A stretch of DNA of 64,000 nucleotides from Fragilariopsis cylindrus CCMP1102. Taxonomy: Eukaryota; Bacillariophyta; Bacillariophyceae; Bacillariales; Bacillariaceae. The translations under genes were made by a program, and so were the position numbers. The stretch's first letter is position 1. Each line of letters starts with the position of its first letter. The notes below the pieces were generated by a model, which worked only from the letters and a program-made list of their open reading frames with translations, made no database searches and was not told the DNA's origin. Below are positions 33,201-45,200 of this stretch, piece after piece. Location: contig FMBT01000301.1 of NCBI GenBank assembly GCA_900095095.1, positions 584,820-648,819 of the forward strand, written 5' to 3'.

Positions 33201-33879
33201 TCGTTATTGCACGTTTTGTGCTCATGTCGTTCGATTTACACGGTTATACAAGAGTAGCGACAATAGTGAATTGTTCTTGACACACTTTGAAAGAGAAGCA
33301 AGCAAATCAAAATACGCCAGAACAATCGATCCGTATTTATGCATACTGTGTGTATGTGGATAGATAATCAATTCACATTTATCATCCTCTGCCAAAAAGA
33401 TATTTCATCATCATCGTTTGTAATGGTTTCCTTTGCTTTCATCATCCTCTCTCTCTTTTCGGTTTCGCTTTCTTGGATTAGTAATTGCCATCAAATCGTC
33501 GTTGCTTTTCATGCTATGTATGTCATTATCGCTGCTGCTTCCATTGTCATTGTTATCGTCTTTTTTATTGTTGTTGTTGTTGTTATTGCTCCTGATGAGA
33601 TTTCTTTGTAGGCCGTATTTAAGATTTCAGTACGGTCTATTAAATAATATGCACAGATTAGAAAATGTAATATTGAAGTAATAATGAGTTATAGTCGTGA
33701 ATATCTCATCAGAAAGATTGTGGATGAAAAGAATAGAAGTTTAAAAGTCGTGATTGCAGGTTTTATTGCGTATTTATAACTAATGATTAAGTTAGTCTCT
33801 AGTCCTACAATTTACTGACTCAACCACCACTTTTTCTTTCTTCTCTTTCGAAATATAAAAATAGAATACATCTTCGCTC
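33201..33879. other. Intergenic region
   Basis: GTT/CTT triplet-rich stretches near 33540-33600; short frames here are simple-repeat translations. No gene seen. Confidence 0.45.
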
Positions 33880-35501
33880 CTATCTCGGTCGACGAGCTTT
33901 GAGGATGCGACGCGAACCTATAGCAGGACCAGTTCCTAAGCTAAATTGGCCTCCAGCTTGAGCATTGAATGTAGTGTTACTGAATCCCCCCGCCTGCGCT
34001 TGTTGTTGAGATGGTGCTAGTTGACCAAATCCCCCACCACCAAATCCACCCGGTGTAGGGGTTAGTGTAGTACCACCGCCACCAAATCCTCCCATACCAG
34101 GAGTTTGCGACGGACCACCGCTAAATCCTCCCATACCAGGAGTTGGTGCAGTACCACCAACTGGTAATGGAGCAGAAAGATTGTTGTCGTTAGACTCCAA
34201 CGTCAACGATGACAATGTCAATGAGGACGAAGTTAGTTGCATTACATCAGGTTCTCTCCGCAACAAAAAATATACACAATCTAAATGAATATTTTCATCA
34301 ATGGCTGCTGTTATCAGCGCCTCAGTAATGTCGATTGGTGTGTCCAATAACGGATAAGAATGTCTTCTACGACCTTCATCACATCTTCGGTATAACGTTT
34401 AAATGTACAAGCTAATTGGAGAGGAGTGGGACCGAACCCACTTCTACAAACCGGAGTCCTGTAATCTGAGTAGTAGTAATAACTATTCTGGAATAATGAA
34501 CAAATACCTTTCTTTCTAGGATAATAACGAATTCCATATTCGAATGCCATCCGAAAGTCTTGAATGGTGGAAGTAGATATTGTAGCAACGTGAAGTGGCA
34601 GATGTCCAGCTCCTCCGTCTGGATGTCCAGCTCGTCCGTCTCTTTTGATTAACGAGGTTGGATCCCATTCAACTAAAAATCGAAATCTTTTTTCTGAGAT
34701 GACACTGCATCTACACAATACCACCACTAAACCATACTTCTGAATATCTTCTTTCTTGAAATAACCCATTTGTCTCAATTGTATCATCACATTAAGATAC
34801 ATGTCGTCTACATGTTGATCATTTAATATGTCGTTTACGAGGAACTGTAGAATATTATGCCCACGTACATCAAACATCAGTCCTCCTCTTTCTATTTCCT
34901 CAAATAAGCCGAACTCTAATGCTAGCTGAACTACGAGGGGAATAAAAGGAACAGCCTTTACTTTGATTGCTAAATATTGAATGGGATACTTATTGTAGGG
35001 TCCTCCTCTTCTTGACAGGACTTCTGGGAAAAACCGTAAAGCAGTTTCAACTTCAGCTGCTGTATCACGGTTGCTATCTAAACCACGATAATAACGATCA
35101 TAACGATCATCATCGTTAGGAGCCTCATCTTTGTTGTCACAAAGCATATCATGGATATCATCTTTAGTTTTAGTAACGAATTCTTCAACCAATTCATCAA
35201 TTTTATTTCCTGTACGCCAATGATATTCATCATGCTGTTTAAGGACTGAAATTAGAACGACGTGTTGTCTTCTACCTTCCTGTTGTTGATCGTCTATATC
35301 CCTTATGATAGTACGAAGGAATTTACAAACCAATTCATCAATTTTATTTCTGGTACGCAAATGAAATTCATCATGCTTTGTAAGGACTGAAATTAATTCG
35401 ACATGTTGTCTTCTACATTCCGCAGAAGCAGCAGCAGCAGTTGCAGTTGCAGCAATTTGTCCTACTGCTTCTGCTTGTCGATCGTCTATCTCGTCCATCA
35501 T
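33880..35501 (-). pseudogene. Ankyrin-like diatom family protein, frameshifted, with FG-type tail
   Basis: Two overlapping frames make one product. The first (35501 down to 34314, 395 residues from the Met of MMDEIDD) has two N-terminal repeats of a helical unit (RRQHVxLISVLxxHDE) and then the body shared with the gene at 38181-39575, including RFLVEWDPTSL, GHLPLHVA and FEYGIRYYP. It ends abruptly in WTHQSTLLRR. The family's conserved end, EALITAAIDENIHLDCVYFL, continues in the other frame from about 34347. One added base near 34340-34350 (in CGTTATTGG) would rejoin them. The second frame then runs into a Gly/Phe-rich tail (GMGGFGGGG) ending RRILKARRPR, like the tails of some FG nucleoporins. 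It is either a recent pseudogene or a sequencing error. Confidence 0.7.
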
Positions 35502-36400
35502 GATTCTTCCTTTTCTTTTCGTAGTACTATGCAGAGTACAATAAACAAAAATCAATTGTAATACAGTACTGGTAAGTACTTCGTAGTAAGTAACGTTCGT
35601 TAGCTTGCTTCGTCGCCGAAAAGTTCTGCTGTGGGCGGAGGTTAGCTATGTTCTTGCTTCGGCGCCGAAAAGTGCTTTACTGCTGTGGGTGGAGTTAATG
35701 TTTTGCTGTTCCGAATTTCAAATTGTAAACGCTTGCACTTTACGCGTAGAGTGAGGCTGCTGGAAATGGGCTCTGCGCTCGTCTTTTTTTTTTTCACTTG
35801 AATTCACTCAATCTCCGTCCTTTGATTGTCGCGTGAAATTTAACGCGCGGAACTTGCTGGCTAGTTAAATTAGCGTTGACTTAGTACAGTCTATCAAGCA
35901 ATGCGAGTGATCTCGTCGTCAGTACATAGGAAAGCAAGGCTAGTAGGCGCGCTTTTTGAATTTTGATTTTTTGACGTTACAATTTTTCAAGTTTTGCTGT
36001 GCTACGCTGTAATCAGCTGTGCATTTTTTACGCTGATTACTTCAGAGGTAAGCTCACAACACAACACAACACAACACAACAACTCAAGTGCAACACCCCG
36101 TCTCATCAGATCTTCTTTTAACTCGACCAACAGTAAAGTCAGTCAACATCCCAGTACGATAGCTACTACAAACACAAGCCAAAACCAGGCCTGTTGACGA
36201 GAGATCATATTTTCAGAACAATTTGAGAGCCGCAGCACACAACAACTACCGTACGGTAACTTTTGATTCCGTAAAGAAGGGGAAGCAACAAAAACCCCTC
36301 TCCTCTCATAACCAACTCTCCTATACACTGATCTCTGCTCTGCTATAACATCGATTCCGTCATAGTCAACAAATAACAGTCGAACGAACGATAAAGAAAA
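35502..36400. other. Divergent intergenic region between ankyrin-like and F-box genes
   Basis: About 900 bases serving as upstream region for both divergent genes. It has a near-duplicate pair near 35605-35685 (CTTCGxCGCCGAAAAGT...CTGCTGTGGG) and a CAACA run at 36056-36081. No gene supported. Confidence 0.5.
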
Positions 36401-37444
36401 ATGCGTCGAGCAAACACCAACAACAAAAATAATCGTAATCGTAATCGTAATCGTAATCGTAATCGTAATCGTAATCGTAATCGTAATCGTAATCGTAATC
36501 GTAATCGTCGCAGAACACGTCGTCAAAAAAGAGCGATTGCTTCGAAGTGGGATTTATTACAAACACCTATTATTATTGAAGTTATTAGTTGGTTAGATCA
36601 AGATAGTCTGATGGATTTGAGTTTAGTTTCAAAACAATTACATGATATTATTGCTACTACTAATGATAAACCTGGAAATAAAAATAAAATTCATCCTGTT
36701 TTTGAAGTTAGTGGAAATTCGACACTAAAATTCTATCAAAACTTACGGAACCATTTTTTGAACAAAGAGACAAAGAACAAGTTACAACGTTACCAGATTA
36801 TGAGGTTCAAGGATTCAAGCAAGTTTAAGGGTGACCAAAAATCCGAAGACAAATTACGTGAGATGGTGAAAAATATTCAAATGAATGGAATTACATCGTT
36901 ATATCTTTCTTCATCAAGAGATATGATTGACAACGCCCTTCTACTTACCCTCCCGCATATTTTACCAAAATTACAGGAACTCGATTTTTCAAATGTTTGT
37001 TTTGATGGCCCTATGATCCTTGGGCAATTCTCAAATACATGTCCTCTTTTGGAAAAAGTAACTTCAAATAATAATCCGTATTACTTCTGCGTATATGGTA
37101 ATGAGATGCAAGCTTCCAAAAATTTAAAGGAAATCAATATGAACAATTCAAATTTCGTTCTATTTGATTGTAAGATATCGGACTTGAACAATTACCCAGA
37201 TATCTTTATGTTCTATCATTGTTGCAAGGTTCTTGAACGTGTTTCGATTCGGAACATGCACTTCTTAAACTATAATGTTTTCGATGACGACGACAAACCA
37301 ACCCGAGAGGATTTCACACAAAATGTTTTGATAAAATTTGTTCGAAATGCCCCTCCGACCTTGCATTGGTTTCGAAGTGATTTAACTCCAGATAATATGA
37401 CAATGCTACGAATGGACCGACCTGGAATTGAATTATTGAATTGA
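36401..37444 (+). CDS. F-box/leucine-rich-repeat protein with an (Asn-Arg)13 N-terminus
   Basis: A 347-residue protein. Residues 11-36 are 13 Asn-Arg pairs coded by an AATCGT repeat, then a basic patch. Residues about 48-86 (WDLLQTPIIIEVISWL...LVSKQLHDII) are an F-box, which binds Skp1 in SCF ubiquitin ligases. LRR-like segments follow, such as LPKLQELDFSNVCFDG and NLKEINMNNSNFVLFD. The C-terminus has VLERVSIRN and PPTLHWFRSDLTPDNM. It likely selects substrates for ubiquitination. A relic copy lies at about 32.9-33.2 kb on the same strand. The stop codon sits inside a pentanucleotide array. Confidence 0.75.
   Translation: MRRANTNNKNNRNRNRNRNRNRNRNRNRNRNRNRNRRRTRRQKRAIASKWDLLQTPIIIEVISWLDQDSLMDLSLVSKQLHDIIATTNDKPGNKNKIHPVFEVSGNSTLKFYQNLRNHFLNKETKNKLQRYQIMRFKDSSKFKGDQKSEDKLREMVKNIQMNGITSLYLSSSRDMIDNALLLTLPHILPKLQELDFSNVCFDGPMILGQFSNTCPLLEKVTSNNNPYYFCVYGNEMQASKNLKEINMNNSNFVLFDCKISDLNNYPDIFMFYHCCKVLERVSIRNMHFLNYNVFDDDDKPTREDFTQNVLIKFVRNAPPTLHWFRSDLTPDNMTMLRMDRPGIELLN
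36431..36508 (+). repeat. AATCGT hexanucleotide repeat, 13 copies, coding
   Basis: Perfect repeat in frame with the F-box gene, read as Asn-Arg. Length changes here would alter the protein by two residues per unit. Confidence 0.95.
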
Positions 37445-37560
37445 ATTGAATTGAATTGAATTGAATTGAATTGAACTGAACTGAACTGAACTGAACTGAA
37501 CTGATCTGAACTGAACTGAACTGAACTGAACTGAACTGAACTGAACTGAACTGAACTGAA
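37436..37560 (+). repeat. TTGAA then CTGAA pentanucleotide array
   Basis: Eight TTGAA units (37436-37475) followed by 17 CTGAA-type units (37476-37560, one changed to CTGAT). The first units code for the last residues and the TGA stop (37442-37444) of the F-box protein. Confidence 0.95.
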
Positions 37561-38180
37561 TATTTGTACAATTAATTATCTGCGATATTTGTACAATTAA
37601 TTATTTGCGTACTTACTTACCGGGACATTCCCATCCATTGCCTGGTACTCTCATGACAAAAGAAAATGCCACTATGGATATGTTACGATTACTATTATTG
37701 AAATCACTACATTCACATCCATATCCACAAATTGAACTAGTATAAGTATATCCTAGCATCAACATGGTAGTCCTAAATTATAATATTTAACATTGATATG
37801 ATTTTTATTTTATTTTATTTTGTTTTATTTTGCTGCACAATTACCAATCAACAATAGTCCTGATAAAGCGAGGAAATTGATGGTTGAGTACTACTGGGAA
37901 TTTTTATCTTATCTGTATCTACATTTAATATATCTGATAAATTGAAATGATATCAGCTACAGTGCAATCGCATCATTTTTTTTCGTCGTAGTTGTATTGG
38001 TTGCACATGCGTACGGATCCGTTGTAATTTGTCACCAAAATTAGGCAGTCGTGCGACATATTATATAGTAATGAGTATTACTTGTCCTCCATTTTTGTAT
38101 TCCTCTTTTGCCTATCCATCCGTTCGAAGATCAGTATCGCCGATTGAGACAATATTTTTCTGTTCATTCTTTTCGTGATT
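37561..38180. other. Convergent intergenic region
   Basis: Between the convergent F-box and ankyrin-like genes. A short direct repeat GATATTTGTACAATTAATTA (partial at 37559, full at 37584) and TTTTATTTTA runs near 37805. No gene seen. Confidence 0.5.
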
Positions 38181-39575
38181 TTAAATAAAATCGTCATCGT
38201 CATCGTTGTTGTTGTTGTTGTGGTTCTGTCTATCACTCCTTTTACGCTTTTTAGGATTGATTTTTGTTGCACTTGTCAATCTATCGCTAGCACCTTCATC
38301 GATATTGATATTATCGGATTCAACCATAGCCGTCGATATTGCCGCAGCTGTATGCTTCGATGATAATAACTTATGTAAAATATCTGGTTCTCTCCGTAAT
38401 AGGAAATACACACAATCTAAATGAATAGTTTCGTCAATAGCTGCCGTTATCAATGCATCAGCAATATTATACGGTCCACTAGTGCTGTTGCTATTATCCT
38501 CCTCCGAACGACGTCGTTGGCAATCACGCAGTGTATCTTTTACTGCATTCCTCACTCTATCACAACCGTATCTTTCACAAGCCTCTTGAAATGGTGTCAC
38601 GTCATCATCGACTTTCTTAAATAATAGACAAATTCCTGTCTTTTTTGGATAATAACGAATTCCATATTCGAATACGAGTTGGAGTTTCCGAATGGAAACT
38701 GCAGCGAAATGAATTGGTAAGTACCCATTACTATTGGGTTGCAATAATGCAGACGGATCCCACTCGACTAAGAACCTAAGTCGTTTCTCTTCAAAATGAT
38801 AATCTTTGCTAACCAATTCTATCAAAAGTTCATGTCTTTGAATGTCTTCTTTTTTGAAAAGACCCATTTGTCTCAATCGTATAAAAATTTGTAGGTATTT
38901 ATTATCCATAGCAGCTCGGTGATGATCCTCAATGATAATGTCACCACTGTCACCATTCATGAGATTTTGCAAAACATTAGCATCATCAGAGGGGAAAGTA
39001 CCATGCCATAACAATCCTCCTCTCAATGCATTATCAAAACAACCAAACTCTATTGCTAGTCTAGCTACAACAGGGATGAAAGATGCGGCCTTTAAATTGA
39101 TCCACAAGGAGTTGTTTTCGTGCATTGTAAATGCCAGTAATTGAATTGGATAGTATAAATATCTATCAATAACATCATCATTACCATAAAAAATTGCTTT
39201 TCTTCTTGATAGAACGTTTGGAAACATTCGGATAATAGCTTCAACCTCCATTTCTGTATCTATGTTGCTATCCAATCCATGATAATCATCATCATCAACA
39301 TCAGCATCATTACTGCAAAGCATTTCAAAGACATCATCTTCAAGATTTTCAAGAAAATCATCCACTAGACTATCAATTTTCTTTATTGTACGAGTAGGAT
39401 ATGTAACCTTCCGTTGAAGCACTAATATTAATTTTAGTAGGTCTAATCTTCTTCGCTCAGAAGCAGCAGCAGCAGTTTCTGCTTCTACTTCGAATTCTGT
39501 ATCATCACCATCATCATCATCATCATCGTGTAACTGATGATCGTTGTCGTCGCTGTCACTATCTCTATCGTTCAT
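38181..39575 (-). CDS. Ankyrin-like diatom family protein
   Basis: A 464-residue protein, intact paralogue of the frameshifted gene at 33880-35501. An acidic N-terminus and a helical start are followed by ankyrin-like units: YYPIQLLAFTMHEN, PVVARLAIEFGCFDN, RFLVEWDPSALLQPNSNGYL, PIHFAAVSIRKLQLVFEYGI and the family end ALITAAIDETIHLDCVYFLL. The C-terminus has a likely nuclear signal (PKKRKR) and an Asn/Asp run. Ankyrin repeats serve protein binding; the partner is unknown. It lies convergent to the F-box gene, the same arrangement as for the other copy. Confidence 0.75.
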   Translation of the reverse strand: MNDRDSDSDDNDHQLHDDDDDDGDDTEFEVEAETAAAASERRRLDLLKLILVLQRKVTYPTRTIKKIDSLVDDFLENLEDDVFEMLCSNDADVDDDDYHGLDSNIDTEMEVEAIIRMFPNVLSRRKAIFYGNDDVIDRYLYYPIQLLAFTMHENNSLWINLKAASFIPVVARLAIEFGCFDNALRGGLLWHGTFPSDDANVLQNLMNGDSGDIIIEDHHRAAMDNKYLQIFIRLRQMGLFKKEDIQRHELLIELVSKDYHFEEKRLRFLVEWDPSALLQPNSNGYLPIHFAAVSIRKLQLVFEYGIRYYPKKTGICLLFKKVDDDVTPFQEACERYGCDRVRNAVKDTLRDCQRRRSEEDNSNSTSGPYNIADALITAAIDETIHLDCVYFLLRREPDILHKLLSSKHTAAAISTAMVESDNINIDEGASDRLTSATKINPKKRKRSDRQNHNNNNNDDDDDFI

Positions 39576-41601
39576 ATTTTCTAACTTTATCAGAGCAAAA
39601 TTCCTCTACCAATTATTATTTTATGCGTACGGTACAGTATTCTTATGGCTTTAGAGAGAGATAGAGGTTGATGTGCGCCGTGATTGTACTTGTACTCTGT
39701 ACTTCAAAGTAGTGAGGATGCCTATCGTATTTCACCTTCATGTCGAATAATGCTGGTTGCTGGATGCTGGATGTCTTGCGCGCTATCTTTGCAGATGTGA
39801 TGTGATGTGATGTCTCGTCTCGTGCAAGGATCCAAAGATATGACGATGCCATTGATTTTACGTGGTTTATAAAATAAAAGCAACTACTCCCACGGAATGA
39901 ACACGCAGTCTTGCCATCATCCATGATTCGATGCAGTCAACAAATCAAAAAACGATGTACTGGATGTTGTGCTATTCTCCAACAAAAACATCGTACTGAC
40001 CATGATGGCGGAATCAAGTTTAAAGCACTTTTTTTTACTTGCAATGTTAAACAAAACAATTTCTACTGGTCAGTCAAACAAGCATACTATAAAAAATCCA
40101 GATAGTAGTGGTTGAATCGAAACCGAAGCAATCCTTTTTTTTTTAGCTATTATTATTTCAAGCTGTACTGAACTTGTTAACAGTACTGTCAGCAGGATTT
40201 TTTATCGGCATCAAAACAGATCTGATTCTTCGTTGCGTAGAATACAAGTCAAGAAGTATATGTCATTAAAAACTACATACAGTTATCTAATCTCAAGTGA
40301 CGCCCCGTGCATTAACTTCTATCTATCTATCAATCATATAAGGAAGAAATTAGCAATAATCCAAGTCTTTTTTTAATTCTACGCACGTGAGATTTTGATT
40401 TTTGTTCCAACATCGATGACATAGGCACATCTTTCCTTGTTTTATTTTTATGACGACAACATAACACCGACATGAAATGACGCAACGCGTTTCATATCTC
40501 CCTGCTCTTTCACTTCCGGAGAGTTAATAATGCTGGGGGTTGGATTTGTTAAAACGATAATTAGAATGAAAGTTTGATGTTGAGGATGATACAACAATAA
40601 GAAAAAGATATATCGGCAGTACATCAGTGTTGTCGTCTCTCCCCATTTTTTTATCCTTGGATACGGGGAAAAAAATTGTTACTCGTTATTCTCTATCAAA
40701 TCAGAAATAAAATCGGGACATTATTGCCTATCCGACAAACCAAACACCTTTGTCGTCTTCATCGTCGTCATCTACTTCTTCTTGGTTCTTGGGGATCAGG
40801 GAGATTCTTATCGAGATGGGGTAAAATAGAGACGAAAAAGAATGCTTTGCCCGACCCGACCCGACTCACACGAGGAGTACTCGAATTTTGAATACGGCTA
40901 AAAGGAATTCTACCCCGATCGGTACTACGAACGCAATGGAAGTGAGAACCGTACCATCCGATAGCGTGTGTTTTTTTATGCTGCTGCTACTGCTGCTGCT
41001 GCTGTCGCTATTAATACTAATTATGGTACATTGACGGTGCACTTCGATTCTCTTCCACGACGCTACACACTAGCAATGCCAAACAGCACCAGATATGGAC
41101 GACCGGTCGTCTCACCATTTGGGATCATTGACATATGGGACGACAATGGATGGATGGATGGATGGATGGATGGATGGATCGATGAATAGATCGATGAATA
41201 GATCGATGAATAGATCGATGAATAGATCGATGAATAGATCGATGAATAGATCGATGAATAGATCGATGAATAGATCGATGGATGAATGGATGACGACGGC
41301 GAGTGAGTGGTTGAGTGAAAAAGACCTGTCGATCTATCGAAGAATTAGTGTAAGAATATATCTTGGAAATATATCCTAAAGCAACTTATTAAAAGTATCC
41401 AACTGGTAGATGTTTTTCGTACACAATTCTTCTATTAATTTCATTCTTCTAACTATGCGTTGCGGAATGAAACGATAACTAATCACTACAGGACTACTAT
41501 CTATTCTAAAAAGTAAGAAATATGCTACGGACTACCAAATAGATAATATTATTAAATCACAATTGCTTCTTTTAATTCGTTGCATAATAGATAATTTATA
41601 T
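39576..41601. other. Long intergenic region with minisatellite
   Basis: About 2 kb. No convincing gene. Short frames on both strands lack protein-like content. It contains the 12-bp minisatellite listed separately and a GCT triplet run near 40979-41004. Confidence 0.5.
41148..41292. repeat. GGAT microsatellite and 12-bp GATGAATAGATC minisatellite
   Basis: GGAT units at about 41148-41179 run into 8.3 copies of GATGAATAGATC (41181-41280). A frame across them reads a short repeated peptide, which I treat as a by-product. Confidence 0.9.
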
Positions 41602-41975
41602 TTACGTAGCGGAGGTCATCTGCTTGCCATCAAAGTTATCGGTACAATAGAAAGAAAGAATCCAACCATATTCATTGAAGTCGGGATTCTTTTGGATTTC
41701 ACTTTCGTAGTTTTTCTTCATATCAGTTGTCACTTTGTCATATTTGTCCAAAACGTCTTGGAGTACCTTTATGTATGGTGCTTCGACTGTGGAAGTCATA
41801 CCATAAAAATGTCGACCATCTTCCATACCAATAGCGGTGGCACTGACTGCCAAGATCATGTCACAACCAGCACCGTTCCAATTCGGATCTCTGATATTGT
41901 GCCATTTTATGATGTCTGGCATAGCAATCAAACGAGTAGAACCTGGAGTTGAACCGTGTACATTGCCCGTGACAC
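41602..41975 (-). pseudogene. C-terminal fragment of an unrecognised protein
   Basis: About 124 codons of well-mixed, protein-like sequence ending in a stop, with stretches such as KWHNIRDPNWNGAGCDMIL and FNEYGWILSFYCTDNFDG. No low complexity and no family that I recognise. It has no start of its own: it begins where the ankyrin-like relic stops, so it looks like the 3' end of a gene copied or moved here. Confidence 0.45.
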
Positions 41976-42110
41976 TCATCAAATACGCCAAACTCTATTG
42001 CTAACCAAGCTAGAAGCAGAATACAATAAATAACCTTTAAATTACTACGGTAATTGTAGACGATACTAGACAAAAACGATAGACAAATTATTGGATAATT
42101 GCATCTCAGT
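41976..42110 (-). pseudogene. Relic of an ankyrin-like family gene
   Basis: About 45 codons resembling the middle of the family: NYPIICLSFLSS, a following NLK, then LAWLAIEFGVFDE. These align in order with YPIQLLAFTM, INLK and ARLAIEFGCFDN of the gene at 38181-39575. It ends at about 41976, joined to an unrelated coding fragment. Confidence 0.6.
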
Positions 42111-42275
42111 GGTGTCAGATTTACTAGTAACAATATGATGTGATACTTGGATCTTCAGTATTATCTTTTTAGATAAATTTTGCTATTGTTTTGATTATTA
42201 TATGAAGCTATAGTAAAAGTTGGCACTAAGCTTGCTTTTACTCTCACTTGGAAAGATGCGACTCGCTTTTTTAAG

Positions 42276-45200
42276 TTACACCATCACCATTTCTTCTTCT
42301 TCGTGATTTTCAACGTATTCTTGACCATAATTAGTCAGCACATAATCACGAGCCCTTTGTACAGCTTCGTTGTAAAGAAGATGATGACGCTTCTGTTCAG
42401 CAACAGAACATGCTGGCTCTGATATTGTCGATCTCGTCATCGATGTCGTAGCAACTTTACCTCGTTTCTTCGGGATGCTGATGGCGTTATCGTTGGATGA
42501 CAGAGACGAATGATACTGCTGCACATTGGTAGGGCTCTTGGCGTTGCTGTTATTGCTCTGTTGCTGATGCTGCATTTTCGCAGACTTGCATTTACGCATA
42601 TTAAGATCAACTAGTATTTTATGACATGCTTCCTTAGGTGAAATCTCATTCCACAATCCGGTTCCATCATTATTTCGCTTTAGGAATCGTCCCGATGGAT
42701 CATGTGTATTCTTACTCTCATCGAAGATTGATTGTTTAATATTATTCTTTTGCTGTCCATCGGTGCATCTTGCGTAGTCGGCATATTGTTCCTCAATAAG
42801 CCTCCAGTAGAATCTATTTCCGAAATGAGGACGAGATGAATTCTTTTTTCTAGAACGACCGCTACCTAAAAGTATATCGTGACGATGAGGCTCCTTGATC
42901 ATTGTCGCCGTGTTATTTGTAGCAGTTTGTCGTGGAGGTGATGTTAGAACTACAACCCGCTTGCTACTGCATATAGGGGAAGAAACTGTAGCAGTAGGTT
43001 GTTTACTTGAATCAGTATACGGTCGTTTGTGGTTGCTTGAAACAATCCTGAGACGATGTTTCCCGCACATTGAACACGACACAGCAGACAGATCTTCATT
43101 ATTGAAGGTACAGCCACGACATGGCCATGACTCTTCAGCAGCTTCTATGCTTGATTTGCGTTCACCAAGTTGATGTTTGTGTGAACTGTTTGCCATTACC
43201 CTTACCGCAGGCTTGATCTGAGCATCTACATTATTATGTGGTAGAAGCAAGCACCAATTGCCAGCCGTCCATGACTCGTAACCGCCATCGTCGTCCTTCC
43301 TGCGGCGTTTTTTCACTACTGATCCAGTATTCGTTGGAGTTTGCTTATGTTTACAGTCTTTTTCTGTTCTCTTCTTGGACTTGCTAGAATCCTTTTTTGC
43401 TGACCTATCGTTCCTGTACTCTTCTTCGCGAGGATAAGAGACGTTGTTCTTGATCGAATTACTCTTCATCAGCGAGACTCTGTCGGTGCGACTTGTATCT
43501 AGACTACTGTAACACCGTGATAATGCCTGTTTTAGATTGGTTGCATTTGCAGTAACACGGTTATGTAGATAGTTCTTCCCATCAGCTAGTTTTTGCCTCT
43601 TGAATTTCTGTAGTCCACGATTTGACGATTTTGGGTTTGTCGAGATCGCAGAAGAAGAAGAAGAAGAAGAAGAAGACGACACCTTACACGTTGCTCTTAA
43701 AGGAGCGGGAATTCCTGAAAAGCTTCTATTGTTGAAGCTGCTGTTGTTGTTATTAAAAATGTTATTTAATTGATGTTGCGCTTGTTGGCTTCTCCTCTTC
43801 ATCATCGCTATCTGATTTTGTTGCTGCTGCTCCAGCTCCAGCTGCTGCTGCTGCTGCTGTAAATATCCTAAAGGACTTGAATTTGGAAACTCTTGCAATC
43901 CACCACCAAAGTTATTATTCATATTCATATTCATATTCATATTATTTTGTTGTTGGCGTAGATTGTATATCCTATTTCGGTAATTTTGCTGTTGTTGCAC
44001 AGGATCCACAACATGATCTGCAGCAACAAGTTGATTTGCTGGCATTTGTCCCAATTCAACCATTTTCTTTCTGCGTTTGGGCTGACCCTCACGAAGAGCA
44101 TGTGACGTCTTTCGTTCTGCTCTCGTGTCTCCAATATCTATCCATACCCCCGTCGTGGCATCTTGTTCCAAAAATCGACCTCTTTGTTCTCGAATGGCAG
44201 CTACAATTGACCGACTGATTTTAATTTTTTCTGTCATCAGGCATGTTATGTAAAGTCCTTTGTTTAAATCAACTAGTCCCCGATACATTAGGTTGCCTGG
44301 ATGTCTCAATGTAGCACCTCCTCTCCCGCACAAGACATCTGATTCTCTTGGATCAATAATGGGGTTATTTGAGCCATCAACATTACTGCGGCTATGATGT
44401 TGCTGTTGCTGTTGCTGTTGCTGTTGTGGAGTAAGAATGGTCACCGCCGCTGCGATATTAGTCTGTCTTATTTCCTCCTCGGCTTTTGTCTTCAATTCGG
44501 TCGCAACTTCCCCTGATTGTCTTTTCTGCTCTTCGACGTGTATACGGATGCGATTCCATATCTCTTGTGCAGCATTTGTTTTGGCATCGGCCTTCGCAGC
44601 GATAAGTTTTCTTCCTTCTTCCTTTTCAATATTTGTCTTCAATTCGGTCGCAGCTTCTCTCGATTTTACTTCCTGGTCTTCGACGTGTAAACGGATGCGA
44701 TTCCATACTTCTTTTTCAACTTTTGCTTTTGCATCGGCCTTCGCAGCGATAATGTTTCTTACTTCTTCCTCTTCGTCTTTTTTCTTCAATTCGGTCACAG
44801 CTATTCTATATTTTCTTTCTTGCACTTCGACCTCGATGCGTTTCAATTTTTCTGCTTCTACTTCTTCAGCCTTCGCTTGAGCATCGGCTTTCGCAGTGAT
44901 GCGTTCTATTGTTTCTTGGTTGGCATTTGCCGCAACGGCGGTACGTTGTAGCAGTTCTCTCCTCTCGGCTTCTAATTCTGCTGTGGCAGCGGCGGCTTTC
45001 ACCTCGTCGGTCTTCTGTTTTGCTTTTGTAGCAACATTTGATTTTGTCTCTACATCGATTCCTCTCCGTTGACGTTGACGTTGACGTTGACGTTGACGTT
45101 GTTGTAATATTGATAGTGTATCATCAACATTTTTTAATTCAGTTGCAGCGCGACATGCTTCTGTTGGCAATGTATGCGTTGTTGTCAATTCACTAGTAGT

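Noticed and set aside
41095-41379. Frame across the GATGAATAGATC minisatellite
   Set aside because: A 12-bp repeat is open in all phases without stops, so the repeated peptide is not evidence of a gene.
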